Of a stretch of 28,173 bases of DNA, positions 9,271 to 16,520 are shown in pieces (position 1 is the stretch's first letter; each line of letters starts with the position of its first letter). The translations under genes and the position numbers were made by a program. The notes beneath the pieces were generated by a model. That model had not been told where the DNA came from. It saw only the letters and a program-made list of their open reading frames with translations, and made no database searches. The stretch is from the NCBI GenBank assembly GCA_964651325.1, contig CAZYXP010000026.1, positions 1 to 28,173 of the forward strand, in the 5' to 3' direction. The stretch comes from JADFOB01 sp964651325. Lineage in GTDB: Bacteria > Planctomycetota > Phycisphaerae > UBA1845.

Positions 9271-12200
9271 ATGAACTTCTTCACTCGCATGCGACAGGGG
9301 CTGCTGATCTTGCTAGCGATGTGCGGGTCGGCGATGGCGGCGGATCCTCCGTTGGAGATTCGCTGGCGCTCCGGCGCCGCGCAGACCATCGCATCCGATT
9401 CCGCACAAAACGCGACCAAGATCACCGAACTCGTGCCGAATCGTGGCACACGGCACATCGTTGTTCAGTTCACCGAGCCGGTCAGCACGGCCAAGCGCGC
9501 GCAACTTGCCACGGCCGGGGTCACGCTGCTCGACTACCTTGGCGACAATGCCTTCTTCGCCGTGGTCTCTTCTGAGGGCGTTACGGCGTCCAAGATCGCT
9601 GAGCAAACGTCTCTGACCGCCGTGGCGGCCGTGGAGACGCCGTGGAAGATGCATTCGTCGTTCGTGCAGGGTCCGGCGCCCGTATGGGGCGCGGTGGGCG
9701 TGGACAAACTTGGATCACCGATTATCGGAGCGTACGTACTGTTTCATCCGGACGTGGCGCTGCGGCCCAAGGGGGCCCGCGTCGTTGAGGCATACGGAGC
9801 GACGGTCCGAGATCAGATTCAATCGGTTAACGGACTGGTCATTGAAATCGCGCTATCTCAAGTGGCGGCGTTGGCGGCGGAGGATGTCGTCGAATACATC
9901 GAACCCGCGTTGCCGCCGATGGATGAGCTCAACGCGGAAAACCGCGTGCTCACGGGGGCGGACCTCGTACAGACAACGCCCTACAGCCTTGACGGAACGG
10001 GGATCAAGGTCTTGGTCTATGACGCAGGCAAGGCCACCAATGCCACCGGCGCCATACATCCTGATATGGCCGGCCGCATGACGATCGCCGATGCATCGCC
10101 CTGGTCGGACCACGCCGCGCACGTGGCATGCACGGTAGGCGGAGATGGTTCGCAGAGTGTGGGCGGAATCCACCGCGGCATGGCGCCCGGCGCGGATATC
10201 GTTTCCTACGGCTTCCAGTCGGACTCAACCAACGTTTTCCTGTACTCGAACCCCGGCGACCTCGAGGCGGATTACACGCAGGCCATCACGACGCATGGCG
10301 CAGACTTGGCCAACAACTCGATCGGTACCAACGCTTGCTCTAACGGGTTTCCCTGCACCATCACAGGCGACTACGGCGTGACGTCTGCGCTGATTGACAA
10401 CATCGTCCGAGGCAGCCTGGGATCGCCATTTCGAGTGCTTTGGGCCAACGGCAACGAACGTGCCTGTGCGGCCTGCCCGCTAGAACATCAGGCCGGATAC
10501 CACTCCACTGCTCCGCCTTCGTGTGCGAAGAACCACATCACCGTGGGGGCCGTAAACTCAAACGATGACTCGATGACATCCTTCAGCAGTTGGGGACCTT
10601 GTGACGACGGACGCCTCAAACCCGACATATCCGCGCCGGGATGTCAGGTAGGCGGCGACCTCGGTGTGACATCCTGCAACACGGCATTCGGAATCTTTGG
10701 CTACAGCGTCAAGTGCGGCACGTCCATGGCCACACCTACGGTCACCGGTCTGTCGGCACTGCTGCTTCAGGATTTTCGCACCGTCTTCCCCACCCAGTCC
10801 GATTTCACCAATGCTACGCTTAAGATATTGCTCGCCCACAACGCGGTAGACATCGGCAACACCGGGCCGGACTTTCAGAGCGGATACGGTTCCGTGCGCA
10901 TTCAGCCCACCATCGACTTCATGCGCTCGGGCGCCTTCCTAGAAGATCAGGTTGCCCAGGGAGCAATTACTTCGATACTGATGGTGGTGGACCCCGGCGA
11001 CCCCCAGTTGAAGGTAACCCTTGCCTGGGACGATGTCGCGGGAACCCCACTCGTAAATCCGGCATTGGTCAACGATCTAGACTTGCGCGTCTTTGACTCG
11101 TCCAACGTCCAGTTTTTCCCGTGGACGTTGGATCCCGCCATTCCCGCGCTACCGGCCGTGCAGACTCAAGCGGACCATCTGAACAACATCGAGCAGATTG
11201 TGATCGATACCCCGGTACCTGGCGTCTACCGCGTGGAAGTGCTCGGCTTCAATGTGCCACAAGGTCCGCAGGCCTTCTCGCTGGCCGGTACGCCGCAACT
11301 GCTGCTGCCCAACTCCGGAACGCTCGCACCCGCATCGGCCATAATACCCACGGCAACGCAGCATACCCTGACCGCCATGTTTCTTGAGAGCGTAGCGCCA
11401 TTCGACCCTATTCCCCTCAACACCACGGTCACCTTTGAAGTGCTATCCGGCCCCAGTGTCGGAATTCTGGGAACCGCCCTGACGAACGTCAACGGCGAAG
11501 CCACGCTGAGCTACACCGGCGCCAATGGGGCGGGCATCGACCAGATTCAGGCTACCTTCAACGACGGGGGCACGCTACGTGTTTCAAACATCGCCACGGC
11601 CACCTGGGTCGCGGGAACCATCACGCTTGCGCCAACCAGTGGTAGCAGCACCCAGTGTACAGGCCTTACGCTGACCGCGGACGCCATCCAAGGGGCTCCG
11701 CCCTTTGCGGGGATTTCGGGAGCGACGGTGACATTTGATGTCATCGCCGGACCGAATGCCGGCGTGACCGGAACGGGCGTTACGGACGCCAATGGCACGG
11801 CCACATTCTTCTACGCCGGGAACAATGTGGGATTAGACACCATTGAAGCATCGTTCATCGATGCCGGCGTTACCCAAACCTCCAATTCCGTGACCCATAA
11901 TTGGACCGCAAGCACGTTGGACTGCAACCTCAACAACACGCCAGACCAGTGCGAAATCGGATGGGGACAGGACTGCAACGCCAACGGCACAGACGATCTC
12001 TGTGATTTGGCACCCGTCATCGGGTTTGGCGCGACGGTGTCCTACCTGGCCAACCCCAATCCCACCAGCATAGTCGCCGGCGACCTGGACGGCATGCCGG
12101 GTATTGATCTGGCCCTCGGGACCGGCGGCGTGCTCAATGAAGTATCCGTATTCCTAAACGACGGAACCGGGACGTTGGCCCCGGCCGTCGCCTACACGAT

Positions 12201-14034
12201 CGACAAATCCGCCGCCGGCATCGTCATGGCGGATTTCGACGGTGTTTCCGGTCAAGACTTGGCCGTCGCTACGAGCAACGACACGGTCTCCGTATTGCTC
12301 AACACAGGTAGTGGCACGTTTGCCCCCATGGCGAACTACTTCACCCTTGGCAATACGCCAACCTCTATCGCCACCGGAGACCTGGACGGCATCAACGGCC
12401 CCGATCTCGTTGTGGCCAACAAACGGGATGACGGGGTCAACTTCTTCGTCACCGTGATGCTCAACAGCGGCTCGGGAACGTTTCCCGCGTCCGCGAATTA
12501 TTTCGTACGGGATTTTCCTGATCATGTAGCTGTCGGCGACTTGGACGGTGTAAACGGGCCGGACATTGTCACGTCCAACAGGGTCGATAATACAATCTCG
12601 GTGCTATTGAACAACGGCAATGGAACCTTTGCCACGCAGCTCCTTACCGGGGTCGGAAACAATCCCTCATCCGTTACGCCGGCCGACTTCGACGGCGATG
12701 GTGATCTGGACGTAGCGATAACCCAGGGCGACAACACCGTCCGCATTCTGAAGAACAACGGAACCGGGACCCTCATTTTCGCTTCAACGATTCCGGTAGG
12801 CATAGCGCCTTCGTCGGCAACCGCCACCGACATCGATAGCGACGGCGACCTCGACCTGATCGTCACGAACGCGGGCACCGTTACGGTTCCCGGCACGACC
12901 ATTTCCGTGCTGATCAACAAGAGCAATGGCGATTTCGCGCCGCAGCAGGTGTTCGATACCTTTACAGACTCGCCCGAAGCCGTGACGGCGGCGGACTTCA
13001 ATGGCAATGGTGATCCAGGCATCGCCGTGGCTCACAACGTGGCGACGAACAACCTCTCGGTGCTTTCCGACAGCATCACATTCGTCAGTTTGGACTGCAA
13101 CGCCAACTTCATCCCTGATGATTGCGAGCCGGACGCCGACGGTGACGTGGTGCCCGACGCATGCGATCTTTGCCCGGGCACCTTTGGCGGAACCCCGGTT
13201 GACGCGACGGGTTGCCCGCTGAGCATTACTTGCTCTTCCGCAGGAACGATCGTGCTGGATGCGGCCATCTATACCTGCAGCGATGCGGCCGCCATGCAAG
13301 TTGTCGATTGCGACCTGAATCTCAGCGCGATTGCCATCGATACCGTCAACGTGACGCTTGCATCCACCTCCGAGGCGGGCGGTGAAACCGTCACGCTGAC
13401 CGAAACCGCGATCGACTCCGCCATCTTCGAAGGAAGCATTCCGCTAAGCACCACGAATGGCGTCGGCATTTTGCTAATCGGTAGCGGCGATCTGCTCACG
13501 GCCACCTACACGGACGTTAGCGACGGCCTCGGCGGCACCAACCTCGTCCGCACCGACACCGCCACGATCCCCGGTGATTGCCTCGACGTCACCGTCGAGC
13601 TGGAGGCGGTTAGCTCGGCCATCTCGCGCACGGTCACGATCGTGGTCACCGATTGCACGGGCCCCGTCACGGAGACCTTCACGCCGACCATTGACTTTGA
13701 CGCCTCGGGCCTCGGCAGCACCACGCTAACCCTGAGCACCCCCGGCGCCGATTGGATCAGCGCCGACGAAGACCACACGCTTCGTACGCTGCTGTCGCTA
13801 GGGGCTCCGTTGCCGGCAAGCATAGCGTTCACCGGCGCCGATCGCCTCATGGCCGGAGATTTCTCCGGCGATGGGCTATGCGACATCGAGGACTTGTCGG
13901 TTCTGGCGTCCAACTTCATGACGCCTGGGGACGCGGCTGACGCAACGGGCGAAGGGGTGCAAGACACGGCCGACTTCACCGCCATCTTGGTCAACTTCTT
14001 CCTGGTAAGCGATGCGGTTGACGGCTGCCCGTAG
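9271..14034 (+). CDS. Giant secreted subtilisin-like (S8) protease with Ig-like, FG-GAP propeller and dockerin-like modules (paralogue 2)
   Basis: The protein has 1587 residues from the ATG that gives a signal peptide (MNFFTRMRQGLLILLA to AMAA) matching paralogue 1. The frame is open further upstream to 8932, but that part lacks protein character. The ribosome binding site is weak (AGGG, 10 bases upstream). The S8 triad is Asp251, His281 (again H-A-A-H) and Ser485. The order is then the KP-43-like barrel, two Ig-like modules (677-783, 784-882), the DCN linker, seven FG-GAP/VCBS blades, a second linker and dockerin-like loops (1527-1587). Similarity to paralogue 1 is high and nearly collinear up to residue 783, where the paralogue has one extra module. 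The second EF-hand loop has DATGEG in place of DADGDG, which may weaken calcium binding. It probably acts outside the cell; the target is unknown. Confidence 0.92.
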   Translation: MNFFTRMRQGLLILLAMCGSAMAADPPLEIRWRSGAAQTIASDSAQNATKITELVPNRGTRHIVVQFTEPVSTAKRAQLATAGVTLLDYLGDNAFFAVVSSEGVTASKIAEQTSLTAVAAVETPWKMHSSFVQGPAPVWGAVGVDKLGSPIIGAYVLFHPDVALRPKGARVVEAYGATVRDQIQSVNGLVIEIALSQVAALAAEDVVEYIEPALPPMDELNAENRVLTGADLVQTTPYSLDGTGIKVLVYDAGKATNATGAIHPDMAGRMTIADASPWSDHAAHVACTVGGDGSQSVGGIHRGMAPGADIVSYGFQSDSTNVFLYSNPGDLEADYTQAITTHGADLANNSIGTNACSNGFPCTITGDYGVTSALIDNIVRGSLGSPFRVLWANGNERACAACPLEHQAGYHSTAPPSCAKNHITVGAVNSNDDSMTSFSSWGPCDDGRLKPDISAPGCQVGGDLGVTSCNTAFGIFGYSVKCGTSMATPTVTGLSALLLQDFRTVFPTQSDFTNATLKILLAHNAVDIGNTGPDFQSGYGSVRIQPTIDFMRSGAFLEDQVAQGAITSILMVVDPGDPQLKVTLAWDDVAGTPLVNPALVNDLDLRVFDSSNVQFFPWTLDPAIPALPAVQTQADHLNNIEQIVIDTPVPGVYRVEVLGFNVPQGPQAFSLAGTPQLLLPNSGTLAPASAIIPTATQHTLTAMFLESVAPFDPIPLNTTVTFEVLSGPSVGILGTALTNVNGEATLSYTGANGAGIDQIQATFNDGGTLRVSNIATATWVAGTITLAPTSGSSTQCTGLTLTADAIQGAPPFAGISGATVTFDVIAGPNAGVTGTGVTDANGTATFFYAGNNVGLDTIEASFIDAGVTQTSNSVTHNWTASTLDCNLNNTPDQCEIGWGQDCNANGTDDLCDLAPVIGFGATVSYLANPNPTSIVAGDLDGMPGIDLALGTGGVLNEVSVFLNDGTGTLAPAVAYTIDKSAAGIVMADFDGVSGQDLAVATSNDTVSVLLNTGSGTFAPMANYFTLGNTPTSIATGDLDGINGPDLVVANKRDDGVNFFVTVMLNSGSGTFPASANYFVRDFPDHVAVGDLDGVNGPDIVTSNRVDNTISVLLNNGNGTFATQLLTGVGNNPSSVTPADFDGDGDLDVAITQGDNTVRILKNNGTGTLIFASTIPVGIAPSSATATDIDSDGDLDLIVTNAGTVTVPGTTISVLINKSNGDFAPQQVFDTFTDSPEAVTAADFNGNGDPGIAVAHNVATNNLSVLSDSITFVSLDCNANFIPDDCEPDADGDVVPDACDLCPGTFGGTPVDATGCPLSITCSSAGTIVLDAAIYTCSDAAAMQVVDCDLNLSAIAIDTVNVTLASTSEAGGETVTLTETAIDSAIFEGSIPLSTTNGVGILLIGSGDLLTATYTDVSDGLGGTNLVRTDTATIPGDCLDVTVELEAVSSAISRTVTIVVTDCTGPVTETFTPTIDFDASGLGSTTLTLSTPGADWISADEDHTLRTLLSLGAPLPASIAFTGADRLMAGDFSGDGLCDIEDLSVLASNFMTPGDAADATGEGVQDTADFTAILVNFFLVSDAVDGCP
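11299..11916 (+). repeat. Two tandem Ig/Big-like modules in protease 2
   Basis: The modules span 11299-11619 (107 residues) and 11620-11916 (99 residues). They correspond to modules 1 and 3 of protease 1. Confidence 0.75.
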
Positions 14035-14058
14035 TCGAACGATTCTCCGGGCGTACGC

Positions 14059-14076
14059 CGCAGGCTTCAGCCTGCG
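14059..14076. terminator. GC-rich hairpin between convergent genes
   Basis: CGCAGGC and GCCTGCG form a perfect 7-bp stem around TTCA, 25 bases after the protease 2 stop and facing the end of the convergent minus-strand gene. It could act as a bidirectional terminator or be a REP-like element. No T run follows. Confidence 0.45.
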
Positions 14077-14197
14077 CGACGCCACGCCCTGGCAGGCGGC
14101 ACCGGTTCCTGTCGGCCCTAATGATTTGATAGGCGCGTATGCGTCAGGAGCCGTTCAAACGGATTCATGCGGCTCAGCGGGGGCTTAGCTCGACCGG

Positions 14198-15097
14198 TTA
14201 GTCGGCGACCAGCACATCAATGGACCCGCTGTTCGTCTTGACGGCAAGGACAGCGCCACCGCTGCCGAGCTTGCCGGTCAACTTCCCCTTGCTTTGCTCC
14301 ATCTCCGATATCGGGGCGTCGCAATGCATCGCGCCGCGGTGCGTCGTGCAATCCAGGTTGGTGGCCGTCTCAACGCCTACCCTCAGCTCAATAGCGCCGT
14401 TGTGCGTTGAAATAACTCCGCCGATCGTTGTTGCACCGCTCACGTTGGCGACCACGACACCATTGTGCGTACCAAGTTCCATCGACGAGCCCGTGAATCG
14501 CACATCGATGCGACCGTTGTGCGTCTTGCATATCAGTTTCTTGCCCGTGGCGCGAATCTTTATCCTACCGTTGTAGGCCACGGCCTCCACGTCGCCGCTC
14601 GCCTCGGATACGCCGATCTTCCCGTTGTGCGTTTCGACCTCGACGCTACCGTCTACGCGGGCAACTCGGACCGGGCCGTTGTGCGTTTGGGCTGATAAAT
14701 CAAGCGTCGGCGGCGCCACAATGTCGAAGCTCACCATCGCACGCCAATACTGAGGCTTCGTTGCGCTCTTCCATCGCCATCCCAAAAGCGCCTCACCCGA
14801 ATCCGGCGTGGGCGCCAACAATTCGATCGCCGCGAGCGCCTTTGCCGCCTCTGCCTTCGATTTGCCACCACCTTTGAGCGTAACCGTTACGGCCGGCGGC
14901 TTGTTCGGATCGCCGGTGAAGGTGATGGACCCATTGTGCGTGGAAACATGCAGTGCTCGGAGGTCTGTAGCGCTGATAGAGAGCGACTTCTTGACCGGCT
15001 CCGTCCAGACAGTGTCGGCGCGGGTCTCAACGGCCGACCATGCGAGCAAGACCAAGCCCAATAAGATCGGCGATACAAGTCTGTTTCCTCGGACCAT
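14198..15097 (-). CDS. Exported DUF4097-like beta-solenoid protein with THNG repeats
   Basis: The protein has 299 residues. A signal peptide (about 1-27, with LLGLVLLAWSA and ending near RAD) is followed by a beta-rich domain typical of DUF4097 putative adhesin-like proteins. THNG or a close variant occurs at residues 53, 138, 156, 174 (AYNG), 192, 210, 231, 252 (THRG) and 288 (TNSG). From 138 to 210 the spacing is exactly 18 residues, then 21, 21 and 36. This implies one turn of a right-handed beta-helix per repeat. The ATG has a good ribosome binding site (AAAGGA, about 8 bases upstream). It is probably periplasmic or surface exposed. No catalytic motif is seen and the function of the family is not established. 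Confidence 0.8.
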   Translation of the reverse strand: MVRGNRLVSPILLGLVLLAWSAVETRADTVWTEPVKKSLSISATDLRALHVSTHNGSITFTGDPNKPPAVTVTLKGGGKSKAEAAKALAAIELLAPTPDSGEALLGWRWKSATKPQYWRAMVSFDIVAPPTLDLSAQTHNGPVRVARVDGSVEVETHNGKIGVSEASGDVEAVAYNGRIKIRATGKKLICKTHNGRIDVRFTGSSMELGTHNGVVVANVSGATTIGGVISTHNGAIELRVGVETATNLDCTTHRGAMHCDAPISEMEQSKGKLTGKLGSGGAVLAVKTNSGSIDVLVAD

Positions 15098-15175
15098 CAG
15101 GAGTCCTTTCCCAACAGGTTCGTAATCCCACGCATCCTAATCAGCCACGACGACCCACGCCACGACATTCGAGGT

Positions 15176-15727
15176 TCAAGGGCACTCAGTAGGGCAATAC
15201 AGACGCCCAATCGGCTTGCGTTGGGCCGCCATGACCAGCGCGTAGGCCCCGAAAATGGCCCCCGACCAGCAGAGGTCGCCAATCACGGTGTAGCGGAAAA
15301 ACGGCACCGCGGCCGCGAAGCATTGCCCCAACCCGCCAATGGTCTTCACATACATCCCCGAAAACGCCCAAACCGCCAGATTGGTCGTCAAGAAAAAGAA
15401 CGCCGACATGCCCAACGAACAGAGTCCGACGCGAACGGCGCTGGGCCGATTCTTCAGGAACACGCGGAGTAAGACAGGCAGCGTCAGCGCGGCGTAAACC
15501 GCCAGCATAACCGGCAGGCCGTAGGAGCCCAGGACCAAATCGGAGACGATCAACGCCGTGAGCGGAATCAGCATGGCCCAAGCGGCTCTCGAAAAGAAGA
15601 ACCCAGCAAACAGAGCGCACGCTGCGATCGGCGTCACATTGGGCGGGTGCGGCAACAAGCGCCCCACAATACCAACGACAAGCAAAACGGCGACGACCGC
15701 GATATGACTGGCTCGAACGTTTCTCAT
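15176..15727 (-). CDS. DUF6580-like multi-pass membrane protein (putative transporter subunit)
   Basis: The protein has 183 residues and about five or six hydrophobic segments (roughly 8-24, 33-46, 49-66, 71-90, 103-122, 146-167). The segment PHPPNVTPIAACALFAGFF and the later SDLVLGSYG and FFLTTNLAVWAFSGMY match my recollection of DUF6580, a family resembling ECF transporter S components. The ATG at 15727 follows a GGGGAG ribosome binding site; the frame extends further upstream, but that part overlaps the next gene in another frame. It lies 94 bases downstream of the DUF4430 gene on the same strand, so the two are probably co-transcribed. The cargo is not shown by sequence; cobalamin-related uptake is an inference from the neighbour. 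Confidence 0.75.
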   Translation of the reverse strand: MRNVRASHIAVVAVLLVVGIVGRLLPHPPNVTPIAACALFAGFFFSRAAWAMLIPLTALIVSDLVLGSYGLPVMLAVYAALTLPVLLRVFLKNRPSAVRVGLCSLGMSAFFFLTTNLAVWAFSGMYVKTIGGLGQCFAAAVPFFRYTVIGDLCWSGAIFGAYALVMAAQRKPIGRLYCPTECP

Positions 15728-15821
15728 CAAGGCGCTCCCCTTAGGAATCAATAGGCTAGATCTCTTCACTTCCCGGCCACACCGCGCCTCGCAACGGCAC
15801 CGCGAGAGCCGTGAGTTGTTT

Positions 15822-16298
15822 TTATGGCTGCCCCGGGTACGTGTCAAATCTCCAGATGACCACGTCGCCCACGTCGAGCCGCTTGGCCCCGATGCCCGCG
15901 TCGGCAAAGCCGTCGTTGACCCAATAGAGCCAATTCCTTTTCCCGGAGCCGCCGCCCTCGTTCCGGATGCCGTCGATCTGCGTGATGATGGCGGTGGGGC
16001 CGCTTCCGGGGCTCCCGAAGGCAAGGCCCGGGCGCAATTCTTTGGCCCTGTTCATCGCGTCCAACACCGTCATTTCGTGCCGCCACCCGATGCGAGTGTA
16101 GTGCTTCCGGACACCGTTTCCGTAGTCGATCACAATCTGCACGACCTGCCTGTGGGCCTTACCGGGGCCTCCGTCCGCATGGGCGAGCTGGATCAAACTC
16201 CAGGTGGCCGCACAGGCCATCAGACAGGAAATCGCGAGGGGGAATTGATTGCGGGCCAGTCGTTGGTGGCATGGTCTGCGTTGCGATGGGTCATCCAT
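15822..16298 (-). CDS. Exported DUF4430 (transcobalamin C-terminal-like) protein
   Basis: The protein has 158 residues. An N-terminal hydrophobic segment (about 19-39) serves as a signal peptide or anchor. The DUF4430 domain (about 52-152) shows VIDYGNG, TVLDAM, the central GSGPTAIITQIDGI, NWLYWVNDGFADAGIGAKRL and DVGDVVIWRF. This domain is related to the C-terminal domain of transcobalamin/intrinsic factor. The ATG at 16298 is preferred because AAGGAG sits 9 bases upstream; the TTG two codons earlier is too close. Together with the downstream DUF6580 gene it suggests a small-molecule capture and uptake pair. No ECF ATPase or T component is in the window. Confidence 0.8.
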   Translation of the reverse strand: MDDPSQRRPCHQRLARNQFPLAISCLMACAATWSLIQLAHADGGPGKAHRQVVQIVIDYGNGVRKHYTRIGWRHEMTVLDAMNRAKELRPGLAFGSPGSGPTAIITQIDGIRNEGGGSGKRNWLYWVNDGFADAGIGAKRLDVGDVVIWRFDTYPGQP

Positions 16299-16343
16299 GG
16301 TCAATTGCTCCTTGATTGGGGACGCTTGCTATTCCTACCACGC

Positions 16344-16382
16344 CTGGCAACCGGCATCAGGGCGAAAATCTCGGGTTGCCAG
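16344..16382 (-). promoter_or_regulatory. 9-bp inverted repeat upstream of the DUF4430 gene
   Basis: CTGGCAACC (16344-16352) and GGTTGCCAG (16374-16382) are perfect complements with a 21-base spacer, about 45 bases upstream of the DUF4430 start on the minus strand. It could be a leader hairpin or an operator. It does not show the conserved boxes of a cobalamin riboswitch. Confidence 0.4.
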
Positions 16383-16520
16383 CGATCCCATGAGTAGGAG
16401 AACCGCACACACCATAAGCATAGCACGTAACCAGGGAGGAGGCGTAGTTGATTCTCTGCGGCCTTCCGGCAGGCGTATCGATGTTAGTTAGACTTCGCGT
16501 GTGGCTCGCGTAGATTAGAT

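Noticed and set aside
14397..14690. CRISPR-like spaced repeats
   Set aside because: The repeated CCGTTGTGCGT is only 11 bases and in frame with the THNG codons of a protein gene, with spacing set by an 18- or 21-residue period.
16305..16520. Possible cobalamin riboswitch upstream of the DUF4430 gene
   Set aside because: A B12-box-like string (TAGGAGAACCGC) occurs, but only on the plus strand, opposite to the genes, and the other conserved boxes are missing.
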